Of a DNA stretch of 35,845 bases, positions 7,673 through 16,238 are shown one piece after another. The stretch is from Brevundimonas sp. (GTDB taxonomy: Bacteria; Pseudomonadota; Alphaproteobacteria; Caulobacterales; Caulobacteraceae): assembly GCF_029945885.1 (NCBI RefSeq), contig NZ_JAQSDK010000013.1, forward strand, positions 193,727 to 229,571, given 5' to 3'. Under the pieces are notes generated by a model. It had not been told where the DNA came from and made no database searches. It saw only the letters and a program-made list of their open reading frames with translations. Numbering within the stretch: the stretch's first letter is position 1; the number at the start of each line of letters is the position of its first letter. The translations under genes were made by a program, and so were the position numbers.

Positions 7673-8084
7673 CCGTTGAGGTTCAGGGCCTTGGCTTCGG
7701 CATCAGCGGGCGAACCCGGTGATGGTCAGCTGTTTCCTGGCGGCTCCTGGTCTTTGGCGTTCCGCCGGGTTTGACCCCGACGCCGTCCATCGATCCTGGC
7801 CCGGTTCTCCGTCGTCCCGCACCGAAGCGCTAAAGACGGGGAGCCTTGACCCTGCCCGGTTTTTCCAAATCCTCCGAAGAGGTCAGGAAGCCTTGGTCAG
7901 AGAGCCGGACCGGTCCGCTTGAGCCCCGGGTCTCCCCGGTTTTCCGCGCCGCCGTGTCCCTCGGCCTGATCAAGCTCGCTCCAAATCGCCGATCCTGCAA
8001 GCACCAGCAGGCGTCTGATTGTGGACGTTTTTGGGGATAAATTTACCAATCTCGCAGGTCGATCGGTGGGTGAATGGAAACTTT

Positions 8085-8108
8085 TCGCAAAAAACCAACG
8101 ATTTGCGA
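8085..8108. repeat. Inverted repeat downstream of uup
   Basis: TCGCAAA (8085-8091) and TTTGCGA (8102-8108) with a 10-nt spacer lie 43 nt beyond the uup stop codon in an AT-richer context. It may act as a weak terminator for uup or as a protein-binding site. No canonical U-tract follows. Confidence 0.4.
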
Positions 8109-8150
8109 GGGCGTGCACAAGGGAGTATCTGGCGGCCGAAATTCGTCCGT

Positions 8151-9989
8151 TCAGGCGGTCTGAAGCGATTCCCGTTTGGCCTCGAGGGCGAGCCATTCTT
8201 CCTCGGCGGCGGCCAGTTGGGCGCGGGCGCGGTCGGCGTTGGTGGTGGCGCGGTCGAAGGCCTTGCGGTCGCGGGCGTAGAGGCCGGGGTCGTTGAGCGT
8301 GGCCTCGTGGCGGGCGATGTCGGCGGGCAGGGAGGCGAGCAGACCCTCGAGTTCCTTGAGCCGGTGGGTGTCCTTGAACGACATCTTGGCGGCTTTTTTG
8401 GCCGGGGCGGCGGGAGCAGTGACCGTGGCCGGGGCGGGGCTGGCGGCGGCGCGGCGCGCGGCCTCGGCATCCTGCGGGCGCTGATGGGTGCCGGGCTTGA
8501 GGAAGCCGGGGTTCTGACGGATGAAGTCGGTCCAGCCGCCGGGCGTTTCGACGATGTCGCCGCGTCCGTTCATGGCGATGGTCGAGGTGGCGAGACGGTC
8601 GACGAAGTCACGGTCGTGGCTGACCAGGATCAGGGTACCGTCGTAGGACTCGAGCAGCTCTTCCAGCTTGTCGAGCGTGTCCATGTCGAGGTCGTTGGTC
8701 GGTTCGTCGAGGACCAGCATATTGGCCGGCTTGGCCAGGGCCCGGGCCAGAAGCAGGCGGTTGCGCTCGCCGCCGGACAGGGTCGAGATCGGCTGGCGCA
8801 GCTGGCCTTCCTGGAAAAGGAAGTCCTTGGCGTAGGCGGCCACGTGCTTGGACACGCCGCGCACGAGGATGGAGTCGCCGCCGCCCGGGGTCAGGGCGTC
8901 CCAGAGGGTCATGTCAGAGCGCAGGCCCTCGCGCGACTGGTCGAGGTAGACGGGCTCGAGATTGGCCCCGAGCTTGACCGTACCTTCGTCGGGGGCGAGT
9001 TCGCCGAGCAGGATCTTGACCAGGGTGGTCTTGCCGGCCCCGTTGGGGCCGACGATGGCCAGCCGGTCGCCGCGAACGATGCGGGTGGTGAAGGGTTTGA
9101 TGACAGTGCGGTTGCCGAAGGTCTTGGAGACGCTCTTGAGGTCGGCGACCAGCTTGCCGGAGGTCGCGCCGGAATCGACGCCGAGATAGAGCTCGCGCGG
9201 GACATCCTTGACCCGTTCGGCGCGGTCTGCCCGCAGGGCGTCGAGCGAGCGGGCGCGGCCCTCGTTACGGGTGCGACGGGCGGTGATCGAGCGGTAGAAG
9301 GTCTCGGTTTCACGCTCGATGGTCTTGGTCAGCCGTTGCAGGGACTGGGCCTCTTCCTCGGTGACCTTGGTCGACCATTCGTCGAAGGCGTCGAAACTCT
9401 TGTTCAGGCTGCGGACGCGACGACCTTCCAGCCAGTGGCAGGTCTGGGTCACGCGGTTGAGGAAGGCGCGGTCGTGGCTGACCACCAGCACGGCGCAGCG
9501 AGCCGAGATCAGCTCTTCCTCGAGCAGTTCGATGGCAAGGATGTCGAGGTGGTTGGTCGGCTCGTCGAGGAGCATCAGGTCCGGCTCCTCGGCGAAGGCC
9601 TTGGCCAGGGCGGCGCGGCGAATCTCGCCACCCGACAGGTTGACCGCAGGCTTTTCCGGATCGAGGCCGAAGGTGTTGAGCCATGCCTCGGCAGTCCAGG
9701 ATTCGGCATCGCCGGAGACGGCGTAGTCCAGCAACGTCTCGCCGGTGATGACCGGTTCCTGCGGCACATAGGCGAAGCGAATGCCGGACTGGACCGCGCG
9801 CTCACCCGAGTCGGGCTCGACCTGGCCCATGATGATCTTCATCAGGGTGGACTTGCCGGCCCCGTTACGGCCGACGAGACAGGCGCGGGTGCGCGGCTCG
9901 ATGGCGAGGTCGACGCCGTCGAACAGGGGACGTTGACCGTCCTGGAGACGGACGCCCTTGAGGGCGATGAGGGGGGGACGGGCTGCCAT
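8151..9989 (-). CDS. uup: ABC-F family ATPase Uup
   Basis: A 612-residue cytoplasmic protein with two ATP-binding cassettes and no membrane segments. Cassette 1 has Walker A GRNGAGKST, signature LSGGE and Walker B LMLLDEPTNHLD. Cassette 2 has GPNGAGKTT, LSGGERNRLLLARAL and MLVLDEPTNDLD. Between them is the charged linker typical of ABC-F proteins (TETFYRSITARRTRNEGRARSLDALR). The C-terminal tail has an Ala/Pro-rich hinge and then a coiled coil (DTHRLKELEGLLASLPADIARHEATL), the Uup-type DNA-binding extension. Family roles concern ribosome rescue and assembly and, for Uup, effects on transposon precise excision. The ATG at 9989 precedes MAARPPLIALKGV; an in-frame ATG at 10001 is equally possible. 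It is divergent from the YcgN-like gene. Confidence 0.93.
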   Translation of the reverse strand: MAARPPLIALKGVRLQDGQRPLFDGVDLAIEPRTRACLVGRNGAGKSTLMKIIMGQVEPDSGERAVQSGIRFAYVPQEPVITGETLLDYAVSGDAESWTAEAWLNTFGLDPEKPAVNLSGGEIRRAALAKAFAEEPDLMLLDEPTNHLDILAIELLEEELISARCAVLVVSHDRAFLNRVTQTCHWLEGRRVRSLNKSFDAFDEWSTKVTEEEAQSLQRLTKTIERETETFYRSITARRTRNEGRARSLDALRADRAERVKDVPRELYLGVDSGATSGKLVADLKSVSKTFGNRTVIKPFTTRIVRGDRLAIVGPNGAGKTTLVKILLGELAPDEGTVKLGANLEPVYLDQSREGLRSDMTLWDALTPGGGDSILVRGVSKHVAAYAKDFLFQEGQLRQPISTLSGGERNRLLLARALAKPANMLVLDEPTNDLDMDTLDKLEELLESYDGTLILVSHDRDFVDRLATSTIAMNGRGDIVETPGGWTDFIRQNPGFLKPGTHQRPQDAEAARRAAASPAPATVTAPAAPAKKAAKMSFKDTHRLKELEGLLASLPADIARHEATLNDPGLYARDRKAFDRATTNADRARAQLAAAEEEWLALEAKRESLQTA

Positions 9990-10062
9990 GGGAGGCGGCA
10001 TATAGACTGCGAATGTGCCCGACGCGAGACACAGTGGACCGATCAGCGTAATGAGCCGCCCG

Positions 10063-10521
10063 ATGAGCAAGCCTTTCTGGGAAACCAAGACCCTGTCCGA
10101 GCTGTCCCGCGAGGAGTGGGAGAGCCTGTGTGACGGCTGTGGCCTGTGCTGCCTGATTCGTTTCGAGGACGAGGACACGGGGGTGATCACCCCGACTCGG
10201 GTGCACTGCAAATTGTTCGACACCCATGCCTGCACCTGTGTCGACTATGCCAACCGGCGCGAACAGGTGCCTGACTGCATCAAGCTGACGCCGTGGAATA
10301 TCGAGGCGCTGAAATGGATGCCGCTGTCGTGCGGCTATCGCCGGGTGCATGAGGGACGCGGGCTGGCGGCCTGGCATCCACTGGTGTCGGGCGATCCCGA
10401 GAGCGTCCACGCGGCCGGGGTGTCGATCCGTAGGCAGACGGTGTCGGAGCTGGCCCTGGCGGAGCCTGAGGACGCCCTGGCCTTTGAAGCCCCGGAATGG
10501 ATGGCCGAGCGCGGGCGGTAA
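10063..10521 (+). CDS. YcgN/UPF0260 family cysteine-cluster protein
   Basis: A 152-residue protein of the UPF0260 (YcgN) family. It begins with the conserved [29 protein letters not shown]. The cysteines (CDGCGLCC, then [15 protein letters not shown] and VPDC) form the CxxCxxCC-type putative metal or iron-sulfur cluster of YkgJ-like proteins. The invariant LPWNIEAL-like segment appears as [19 protein letters not shown]. The ATG at 10063 aligns with family N-termini; ATGs at 10051 and 10015 are possible but add unconserved residues. It is transcribed divergently from uup. Biochemical function is not established. Confidence 0.9.
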   Translation: MSKPFWETKTLSELSREEWESLCDGCGLCCLIRFEDEDTGVITPTRVHCKLFDTHACTCVDYANRREQVPDCIKLTPWNIEALKWMPLSCGYRRVHEGRGLAAWHPLVSGDPESVHAAGVSIRRQTVSELALAEPEDALAFEAPEWMAERGR

Positions 10522-10599
10522 TATCCGTAGTGCGGCGGTAACGAAGCCTTTGTCTGTCGGCGTTTACCACTGGCGTCCCCGTCCAACCGGAGCCGCGGA

Positions 10600-13002
10600 A
10601 TGAGCAAGGCCGGCGCGCGCGCCGTTAATCTGGACAGTCCGTTCGACCGGCTGACAACCCTGTTGTGCGGGCATTTCGCCATGCCGTTCGGGTTGGTGTC
10701 GGTAATCGATGGCGAGGATACGGTCTTTCGTTCGGAAATCGGGCTGGGCGGAAATTCCATGCCCCGGGAGGCCAGTGTCAGCAATCTGCTGGTAGCCATG
10801 GGGCCGGGTGCCAGCCTGGTCATCGAGGACGCGGCCGCCCATCCGAAACTGAAACACCATCCGATGGTGGCCGGACCGCCCTATCTGCGCTTTTTCGCCG
10901 GGGCGACGGTCGAGACGGCGAACGGACTGCCGGTCGGCGCGGTCGGGGTCATGGATGTCAAACCGCATGGCCCCCTGTCGGCGGAACAGATCGAAACCCT
11001 GAAACTGATCGCGCGAATCGCCGGCGACATGGTCGATCAGGCGGCGGCGGCCCGGGTTCAGGCCGAGCAGTTGCAGACGCTGGAAATGGCCGAGGCGATT
11101 TCGGGCATCGGGCACTGGCGTCTGGATCTGGCCACGAACCGGGTGGTCTGGTCCGACGAGGTCTATCGGATCCATGGCGTCGACCGGGCCGATTTCGATC
11201 CATCGCTGCACGATGCCCTGGCCTTCTATCATCCCGACGATCGCGGCCCGCTGGGAGACCGGCTGGCGATGGCGGCGAGGACGGGCGAAGGCTTTGAGGG
11301 ACGGTATCGCCTGATCCGGGCCGACGGCGAGGAGCGACGGGTCGTGTCGCGTTGCGGTACGGAACGGCGCGAGGACGGGACCATGGTTGCCCTGTACGGG
11401 GTGTTCCAGGACGTCACCGAAACCGAGCGCACCCATCGGCGGGTTGAAAAGAGCGAGGCGCGCTACCGGCTGCTGGCCGACCGGGCCACGGACATCATCG
11501 TCACCTATGGGACCGACGGCCTGCTGACCTATGTGTCGCCGTCGATCGAGGCGGTCGCGGGCCTGAAGCCGCAGGAGATGATCGGCAAGCCGGTCACCTC
11601 GCTGATCCTGAGCGAGGATGTTCCGGCGGTCGTCGAACGGTTCAAGGCGCTGGTTCACAAGGTCGGCGACGCGACCGGGGACCGGCTGCGCTACCGGGCC
11701 ACAGGCCGGGACGGTACGGTCCTGTGGTTCGAGACCCGCACGGCCGTCATCCGGGACGCGGCGGGCGCGGTTCTCGAATTCCAGGACGTGGTCCGCGACA
11801 TCTCCGAGACCAAGAAGCTTGAGGACCAGTTGATCGAGGCCCGGGACCGGGCCGAGGCCGGGGCCCGCGCCAAGTCGGAGTTCCTGGCCAATATGAGCCA
11901 TGAGCTGCGCACCCCCCTGACCAGTGTGATCGGGTTCGCCGGCCTGCTGCAGGCCAGCGAAAACCTGCCGGAGGTCGAGCGCGGGCATGCCGACAGGATC
12001 CAGACGGCCAGCGATGCCCTGTTGAGCGTGATCAACGACATCCTCGATTATTCCAAGCTGGAGGCCGAGGCGGTCGACATGGAGCCCCGGGCGTTCGCGC
12101 CCCGGGCTCTGGCCGAAGGGGCGGCGGCGATCATCGAAGCCCAGTGCCGCAACAAGGGCCTCACCCTGGCCGTCGAGATCGATCCGGCCCTGCCGCAGGG
12201 CCTGACCGGCGATGAGGGGCGTCTGCGCCAGGTGATGTTGAATTTCCTGTCGAATGCGCTGAAATTCACGCCGCGCGGACGGGTCAGTCTGGTGGTCGGC
12301 GGGCGACCGGCCGATGACGGGCGGTGGCTGTTGAAGGTCTCGGTCACCGATACCGGGATCGGGCTGTCGCCCGACCAGGTCGCGACCATGTTCGACCGTT
12401 TCACCCAGGGCGACGCCTCGACGACCCGGGTTTACGGCGGCACGGGACTGGGGCTGGCCATCTCGCGGCGGCTGGTCGAACTGATGGGCGGTGAGGTCGG
12501 GGTCGACAGCCGCCCGGGCGAGGGCTCGACCTTCTGGCTTGAGGTCGCCCTGCCGGAGGCGGAGGCCGTGACCGGGACGGTGATCGAGGAAACCCTTATG
12601 CCCAGCCAGGGTTATCGGATTTTGGTGGCTGACGACGCCGAGGCCAACCGTGAATTGATCGTGGCTATCCTGGCCGGTCTCGGTCTCGAGGCCGATGCGG
12701 TGTGTGACGGGGCCGAGGCCGTCGATGCGGCACGAACGGGTCTTTACGATCTGGTGCTGATGGATATGCAGATGCCGGTGATGGACGGGTTGGCGGCGAC
12801 GCGTGCGATCCGCGCCATGGATGGGCCGCCGGCAGGCCTGCCGATCCTGGCCCTGACCGCCAATGTCCAGCGCGAGCAGGTCGACCGTTGTCTGACGGCA
12901 GGCATGGACGGTCATCTGGGCAAGCCGATCCAGATCACCGAGCTGGCCGAGGCCCTCGGCCGCTTCCTGCAGCCCGATGTCGCCGATGACCAGGCCGCCT
13001 GA
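10600..13002 (+). CDS. Soluble hybrid sensor histidine kinase (GAF-PAS-PAS-HisKA-HATPase-REC)
   Basis: An 800-residue protein without transmembrane helices. In order: a GAF-like domain (about 10-150), two PAS domains (about 165-275, with GIGHWRLDLATNRVVWSDEVYRIHG and YHPDD; and about 285-400, with ITYGTDGLLTYVSPSIEAVAG), HisKA with phosphorylatable H434 in MSHELRTPL, and HATPase_c with N-box LNFLSNALKFT, DTGIGL and GGTGLGLAIS. A C-terminal receiver has phospho-acceptor D722 (LVLMDMQMPVMDG) and a conserved GHLGKPI lysine. The second PAS and the GAF could bind a ligand or cofactor; no diagnostic residues identify it. It is likely cytoplasmic and passes phosphate via its receiver to an Hpt protein encoded elsewhere. 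No partner regulator is adjacent, and the GTA cluster begins 120 nt downstream. Confidence 0.92.
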   Translation: MSKAGARAVNLDSPFDRLTTLLCGHFAMPFGLVSVIDGEDTVFRSEIGLGGNSMPREASVSNLLVAMGPGASLVIEDAAAHPKLKHHPMVAGPPYLRFFAGATVETANGLPVGAVGVMDVKPHGPLSAEQIETLKLIARIAGDMVDQAAAARVQAEQLQTLEMAEAISGIGHWRLDLATNRVVWSDEVYRIHGVDRADFDPSLHDALAFYHPDDRGPLGDRLAMAARTGEGFEGRYRLIRADGEERRVVSRCGTERREDGTMVALYGVFQDVTETERTHRRVEKSEARYRLLADRATDIIVTYGTDGLLTYVSPSIEAVAGLKPQEMIGKPVTSLILSEDVPAVVERFKALVHKVGDATGDRLRYRATGRDGTVLWFETRTAVIRDAAGAVLEFQDVVRDISETKKLEDQLIEARDRAEAGARAKSEFLANMSHELRTPLTSVIGFAGLLQASENLPEVERGHADRIQTASDALLSVINDILDYSKLEAEAVDMEPRAFAPRALAEGAAAIIEAQCRNKGLTLAVEIDPALPQGLTGDEGRLRQVMLNFLSNALKFTPRGRVSLVVGGRPADDGRWLLKVSVTDTGIGLSPDQVATMFDRFTQGDASTTRVYGGTGLGLAISRRLVELMGGEVGVDSRPGEGSTFWLEVALPEAEAVTGTVIEETLMPSQGYRILVADDAEANRELIVAILAGLGLEADAVCDGAEAVDAARTGLYDLVLMDMQMPVMDGLAATRAIRAMDGPPAGLPILALTANVQREQVDRCLTAGMDGHLGKPIQITELAEALGRFLQPDVADDQAA

Positions 13003-13017
13003 TCCGGCGTTTCCGGC

Positions 13018-13036
13018 AAGAATCCTCCGGATTCTT
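13018..13036. repeat. Perfect inverted repeat between the kinase gene and the GTA cluster
   Basis: AAGAATCC (13018-13025), a TCC loop, and GGATTCTT (13029-13036). Each arm contains a GANTC site (GAATC and GATTC), the recognition sequence of the CcrM methyltransferase. It sits 15 nt after the kinase stop and about 87 nt before g1. It could be a terminator without a U-tract or a site in the GTA promoter region. Confidence 0.45.
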
Positions 13037-13122
13037 CGGCAAAACCTCAGTTAGAGCAATGGTATGGGCTTTTCTGCTCGCCATCTGCCCGCCCTGGGGC
13101 GCTGCTGGCCTATGATTCAGCC

Positions 13123-13422
13123 ATGCCGGAAAAAAGGGGTCGACACGGGCAGATGAGCCCGCGGGCGTTCGTCGAACGGTCGCGGGAGATGCTCGACGCG
13201 ACGGCAGGGCTGCCGCTGGACGAGGTGGAACGTCGCGCCCGGGCGATGACGGCCCTGGCCAAGGCCTTCAAGGCGATGGCTGAGCTCGAGCTGGCGGGGG
13301 GCGTATTTGACACCGATGACGATCAACTGGACGCCGCCGGGGAACAGAAACTCAGGGACGAGCTCCTGCATCGCATCCTTGCGCTCAATGCCGATCTCGA
13401 GGCTCAGGAAGGCGCTGGCTAG
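13123..13422 (+). CDS. GTA g1: small terminase subunit-like protein
   Basis: A 99-residue helical protein at the head of the GTA cluster, immediately before and overlapping TerL by 35 nt. The sequence MSPRAFVERSREMLDATAGLPLDEVERRARAMTALAKAFKAM is an amphipathic helix set like the g1 family of RcGTA clusters. That family supplies the small-terminase function but lacks the usual site-specific DNA recognition. An acidic stretch (FDTDDDQLDAAGEQ) precedes the C-terminal helix. Assignment rests mainly on position and helical pattern. There is no strong Shine-Dalgarno at the ATG at 13123; an ATG at 13153 is an alternative. Confidence 0.72.
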   Translation: MPEKRGRHGQMSPRAFVERSREMLDATAGLPLDEVERRARAMTALAKAFKAMAELELAGGVFDTDDDQLDAAGEQKLRDELLHRILALNADLEAQEGAG

Positions 13423-14635
13423 TCTGGATCCGGTCCAGCTGAGGCTGGTCGAAACTGACTGGAACGGCTGGTCGCACGCGGCACAGCGGCCGCCGGAAAG
13501 CGACTGGGCAACCTGGCTGTTTCTGGGCGGACGCGGCGCGGGCAAGACCCGGGCCGGGGCCGAATGGCTGACCCGGCAGGCCAGGCCCGGGGCGCGGCTG
13601 GCATTGGTGGGCCCGACCCTGCACGATGTGCGCGAGGTGATGATCGAGGGGCCGTCGGGCCTGAGGACTATCGTGCCCTGGTGTCGCAGACCCGTCTATG
13701 AAATCAGCCGGCGGCGGCTGGTCTGGCCCAACGGGGCCCTGGCCCATGCCTTTTCGGCAGAGGACCCGGAAAGTCTGAGGGGCCCGCAATTCCATGCCGG
13801 CTGGGCCGATGAATTCTGTGCCTGGAAACGGCCGGGCGACGCCTTGGCCATGTTGCGGCTGGGCATGCGGCTGGGCCCCGATCCGCGGTTGGTGGTCACC
13901 ACCACGCCCAAGCCGATGCCGGCCCTGACGCGGCTGATGGCCGAGCCGACCACGGTCGCGACCCATGCGCCGACCCGGGTGAATGCGCGCAACCTGTCGC
14001 GCGGATTTCTGGCCGGGCTGGAGGCCCTGTACGGGGGAACCAGGCTGGCAGCCCAGGAGGTTGAGGGGTTGATCCTGGGGGCGGGGGAGGCCCTGTGGAC
14101 GCAGGCGCTGCTGGACCGTTGCCGCGGGGGGACGCCGACTCAGTTCCGCAAGGTGGTGGTCGGGCTGGACCCGACGACGACGGCCGAGGGCGACAGCTGC
14201 GGCATCGTCGTCGTGGGTCTGGCCGACGAGAAGGCCTGGGTACTGGCGGACGAAAGTGTCCGCGGTAAACGGCCCCGGGACTGGGCCCAGGCGGTGGCGC
14301 GGACCGTGGCCCGGCACGAGGCCGACTGGGTCATTGCCGAGACCAACCAGGGCGGCCAGATGGTCGAGGACCTGCTGAAGGTCGCCAAATGCGGTGCCCG
14401 GATCAAGCCGGTGTTCGCGACCCGTTCGAAACGGGCCCGGGCCGAGCCGGTGGCCCTGCTCTATGACCAGGGCAAGGTCATCCACTGCGGCTGTTTCGAG
14501 AAGCTGGAGGATGAGCTGATGGGGCTGGGCGTGGGGACGGGCGAGGCCAGTCCCGACCGGGCCGATGCCCTGATCTGGGCCGTCAGCCACCTGCTGCTGA
14601 ACACCCGGGACAGCCCGAGTATCCGATCGCTCTAA
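13388..14635 (+). CDS. GTA g2: terminase large subunit (TerL)
   Basis: A 415-residue packaging motor ATPase and headful nuclease. The N-terminal ATPase shows Walker A FLGGRGAGKTRAGAEW, Walker B with the catalytic acid in AGWADEFCAW, and the coupling motif LVVTTTPKPMPAL. The C-terminal RNase H-like nuclease shows VVVGLDPTTTAEGDSCGIVVVG, VIAETNQGGQMVEDLLK and a final acidic motif in DRADALIWAVSHLLL. Start at 13388 (MPISRLRKALASLDPVQL) is preferred over 13307, whose extra residues only re-read g1 in another frame. Length and motifs are intact, so the motor should be functional. Confidence 0.96.
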   Translation: MPISRLRKALASLDPVQLRLVETDWNGWSHAAQRPPESDWATWLFLGGRGAGKTRAGAEWLTRQARPGARLALVGPTLHDVREVMIEGPSGLRTIVPWCRRPVYEISRRRLVWPNGALAHAFSAEDPESLRGPQFHAGWADEFCAWKRPGDALAMLRLGMRLGPDPRLVVTTTPKPMPALTRLMAEPTTVATHAPTRVNARNLSRGFLAGLEALYGGTRLAAQEVEGLILGAGEALWTQALLDRCRGGTPTQFRKVVVGLDPTTTAEGDSCGIVVVGLADEKAWVLADESVRGKRPRDWAQAVARTVARHEADWVIAETNQGGQMVEDLLKVAKCGARIKPVFATRSKRARAEPVALLYDQGKVIHCGCFEKLEDELMGLGVGTGEASPDRADALIWAVSHLLLNTRDSPSIRSL

Positions 14636-14651
14636 TCGAGGACGACCAACC

Positions 14652-15824
14652 ATGGATGGACTGCGCTGGCCCTGGAGCCGCCGCGGGCGCGGCGGTGCGC
14701 CCGAGATCAAGGACAGCCGGGTGGGGGCGTTGATCGCCATGACCGGGCCGGGGCGGCCGCGCTGGACGCCGCGCGACTATGGCCATCTGGCGCGCGAGGG
14801 GTTCGGGCGTAATCCGGTCGCCTATCGCTGTGTGCGGATGATCGCCGAGGCGGCGGCCTCGACCCCGCTGACGGTGTTCCGGGACGGCGTGCGCGCCGAT
14901 AACCATCCACTGGCGCGGCTGCTGGCGCGGCCCAATCCGGAACAGTCGGGGCCGGAGTGGCTGGAGGGGGTCTATGGGGCGCTGCAGACGGCGGGCAATG
15001 CCTATGTCGAGGCGGCCGGGGACGGCGATGGCGACGGGGCCCCGGACGAGTTGTGGAGCCTGAGGCCGGACCGGATGGCGGTGGTGCCGGGGCGGCACGG
15101 CTGGCCCGAGGCCTATGTCTACGAGGTGGACGGCCGACGGCTGCGGATCGGACGCGGGGCCGACGGCTGGATGCCGGTCATGCATCTGAGGCTGTTTCAT
15201 CCGTTCGACGACCACTACGGCTTTTCGCCCTTGGAGGCGGCGGCCTGTGCTGTGGATGTGCACAATGCCTCGGGGGCGTGGAACAAGGCGCTGCTGGACA
15301 ATGCAGCGCGTCCCAGCGGAGCCCTGGTCAGCAGCGGCCGCGACGGGGAGCGGCTGACGACCGAACAGTTCGAGGCGCTGAAACTGCAACTGGGCGATGC
15401 CTATACGGGGGCGGCCAATGCCGGGCGGCCGCTGCTGCTGGAGGGCGGGCTGGACTGGAAGCCGATCAGCCTGACCCCGGCCGAGATGGATTTCATCGCC
15501 GGCAAACATACGGCGGCGCGCGAGATCGCCCTGGCCTTCGGGGTGCCGCCGCAGCTGCTGGGGATCCCGGGGGATGCGACCTATGCCAACTATCGCGAGG
15601 CCAATACCGCCTTCTGGCGATCGACCATCGCGCCACTGGTGCGCAAGACGGCCGGGGCCCTGACCGGCTGGCTGGGGCCGCGCTTTGCCGGGACGCGGAT
15701 CGCGCCGGATCTGGACGGGGTGCCGGCCCTGCAGTCCGAGCGCGACGCCCTGTGGGCGCGGCTGGGGGCGGCAAGCTTCCTGACCGACGCCGAACGACGG
15801 CGCATGGCGGGGTTGGGCGCGTAG
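14652..15824 (+). CDS. GTA g3: HK97-family portal protein
   Basis: A 390-residue portal that forms the dodecameric DNA channel at the capsid vertex. Diagnostic segments are PRDYGHLAREGFGRNPVAYRCVRMIAEAAASTPL near the N-terminus, HPLARLLARPNP, EWLEGVYGALQTAGNAYVEA, the YGFSPLEAAACAVDVHNASGAWNKALLDN stem/crown segment and IALAFGVPPQLLGIPGDATYANYREANTAFW. Length is normal for GTA portals. It starts 16 nt after terL. The stop at 15824 is followed within a few bases by the heptamer array that ends the inserted four-helix gene. Confidence 0.95.
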   Translation: MDGLRWPWSRRGRGGAPEIKDSRVGALIAMTGPGRPRWTPRDYGHLAREGFGRNPVAYRCVRMIAEAAASTPLTVFRDGVRADNHPLARLLARPNPEQSGPEWLEGVYGALQTAGNAYVEAAGDGDGDGAPDELWSLRPDRMAVVPGRHGWPEAYVYEVDGRRLRIGRGADGWMPVMHLRLFHPFDDHYGFSPLEAAACAVDVHNASGAWNKALLDNAARPSGALVSSGRDGERLTTEQFEALKLQLGDAYTGAANAGRPLLLEGGLDWKPISLTPAEMDFIAGKHTAAREIALAFGVPPQLLGIPGDATYANYREANTAFWRSTIAPLVRKTAGALTGWLGPRFAGTRIAPDLDGVPALQSERDALWARLGAASFLTDAERRRMAGLGA

Positions 15825-15830
15825 GGAGGA

Positions 15831-15852
15831 GGGCTTAGGGCTTGGGGCTTAG
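15831..15852. repeat. GGGCTTR heptamer array, left end of the four-helix element
   Basis: Three heptamers, GGGCTTA-GGGCTTG-GGGCTTA. On the minus strand they encode the last residues (LSPKP) and the TAA stop of the four-helix gene. They face a matching array at 16217-16238 in inverted orientation. Confidence 0.75.
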
Positions 15853-16206
15853 TTTGGTCAGAAGGGCGCGCAGCATCCGGCCGAGTTCGTCGGAGTCGGC
15901 GAGGATCGGGTCGGTCGAGCCGGGCGGGCAGATATGCACGCGTTCCGCAAGTATCAGATGCGTCTCCAGCTCCTTGAGAGAGCCCTGGGCAATACGGACA
16001 AAGCTTGCGTAGGCAGGCCTCGTCCCGCGGCCATACCCTTCCGCGATGTTCGCTGCCACGGAAGCAGCCGCCCTGCGTGACTGGGAGGTCAGGGCAAGTT
16101 GTTCCTCGCGCGGAAAGGCCTTCGTCAGTCGATAGGTGGCTTCCGCGATGGTCATCGCGCGCTGCCAGACAAGCAGATCCCGGTACCCCCTGATCCCGTT
16201 GGTCAC
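15835..16206 (-). CDS. Four-helix bundle protein (S23/23S rRNA IVS-type family)
   Basis: A 123-residue protein with the family signature RDLLVWQRAMTIAEATYRLTKAFPREEQLALTSQSRRAAASVAANIAEGYGRGTRPAYASFVRIAQGSLKELETHL. The family folds as a pentameric four-helix bundle. Members occur in 23S rRNA intervening sequences and, as Avd, in diversity-generating retroelements; most have no known function. Start is GTG at 16206, with GGGAGG 5 nt upstream; no ATG is in frame nearby. The stop lies inside the left heptamer array. No reverse transcriptase is nearby. The gene opposes GTA transcription and is not a GTA component in other clusters. Confidence 0.88.
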   Translation of the reverse strand: MTNGIRGYRDLLVWQRAMTIAEATYRLTKAFPREEQLALTSQSRRAAASVAANIAEGYGRGTRPAYASFVRIAQGSLKELETHLILAERVHICPPGSTDPILADSDELGRMLRALLTKLSPKP

Positions 16207-16216
16207 AGACGCCTCC

Positions 16217-16238
16217 CAAGCCCTAAGCCCCAAGCCCT
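16217..16238. repeat. GGGCTTR heptamer array, right end of the four-helix element
   Basis: On the minus strand it reads GGGCTTG-GGGCTTA-GGGCTTG, directly followed by GGGAGGC, which supplies the Shine-Dalgarno for the GTG start at 16206. It is in inverted orientation relative to 15831-15852. Confidence 0.75.

Larger units (their letters stand above)
7536..8150. other. 615-bp gene-free stretch with several inverted repeats
   Basis: No convincing coding region was found. The short frames here lack family features and ribosome-binding sites. It lies between the 3' end of uup and the 5' end of the binding-protein gene, both on the minus strand. Visible structure: nested hairpins at 7607-7650 and 7651-7672, a perfect 12-bp palindrome CGGACCGGTCCG at 7906-7917, a T-run after a GC-rich segment near 7857, an AT-richer island at about 8025-8110 holding TGGGGATAA (one mismatch from a DnaA box), and an inverted repeat at 8085-8108. 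It could host a small RNA or a long 5' leader for the binding-protein gene. Confidence 0.5.

Noticed and set aside
7719..8040. Short open frames in the gene-free stretch
   Set aside because: They lack ribosome-binding sites and family similarity, and their composition looks like random GC-rich frames.
7536..8150. Replication origin
   Set aside because: Only one imperfect DnaA-like box; no cluster of boxes and no dnaA, hemE or similar neighbours.
8019..10133. 704-codon plus-strand frame opposite uup
   Set aside because: It is the shadow of the ABC-F gene, whose Walker and signature motifs fix the true strand.
15835..16206. Diversity-generating retroelement (Avd-like four-helix protein)
   Set aside because: No reverse transcriptase and no template/variable repeat pair were found in the window.
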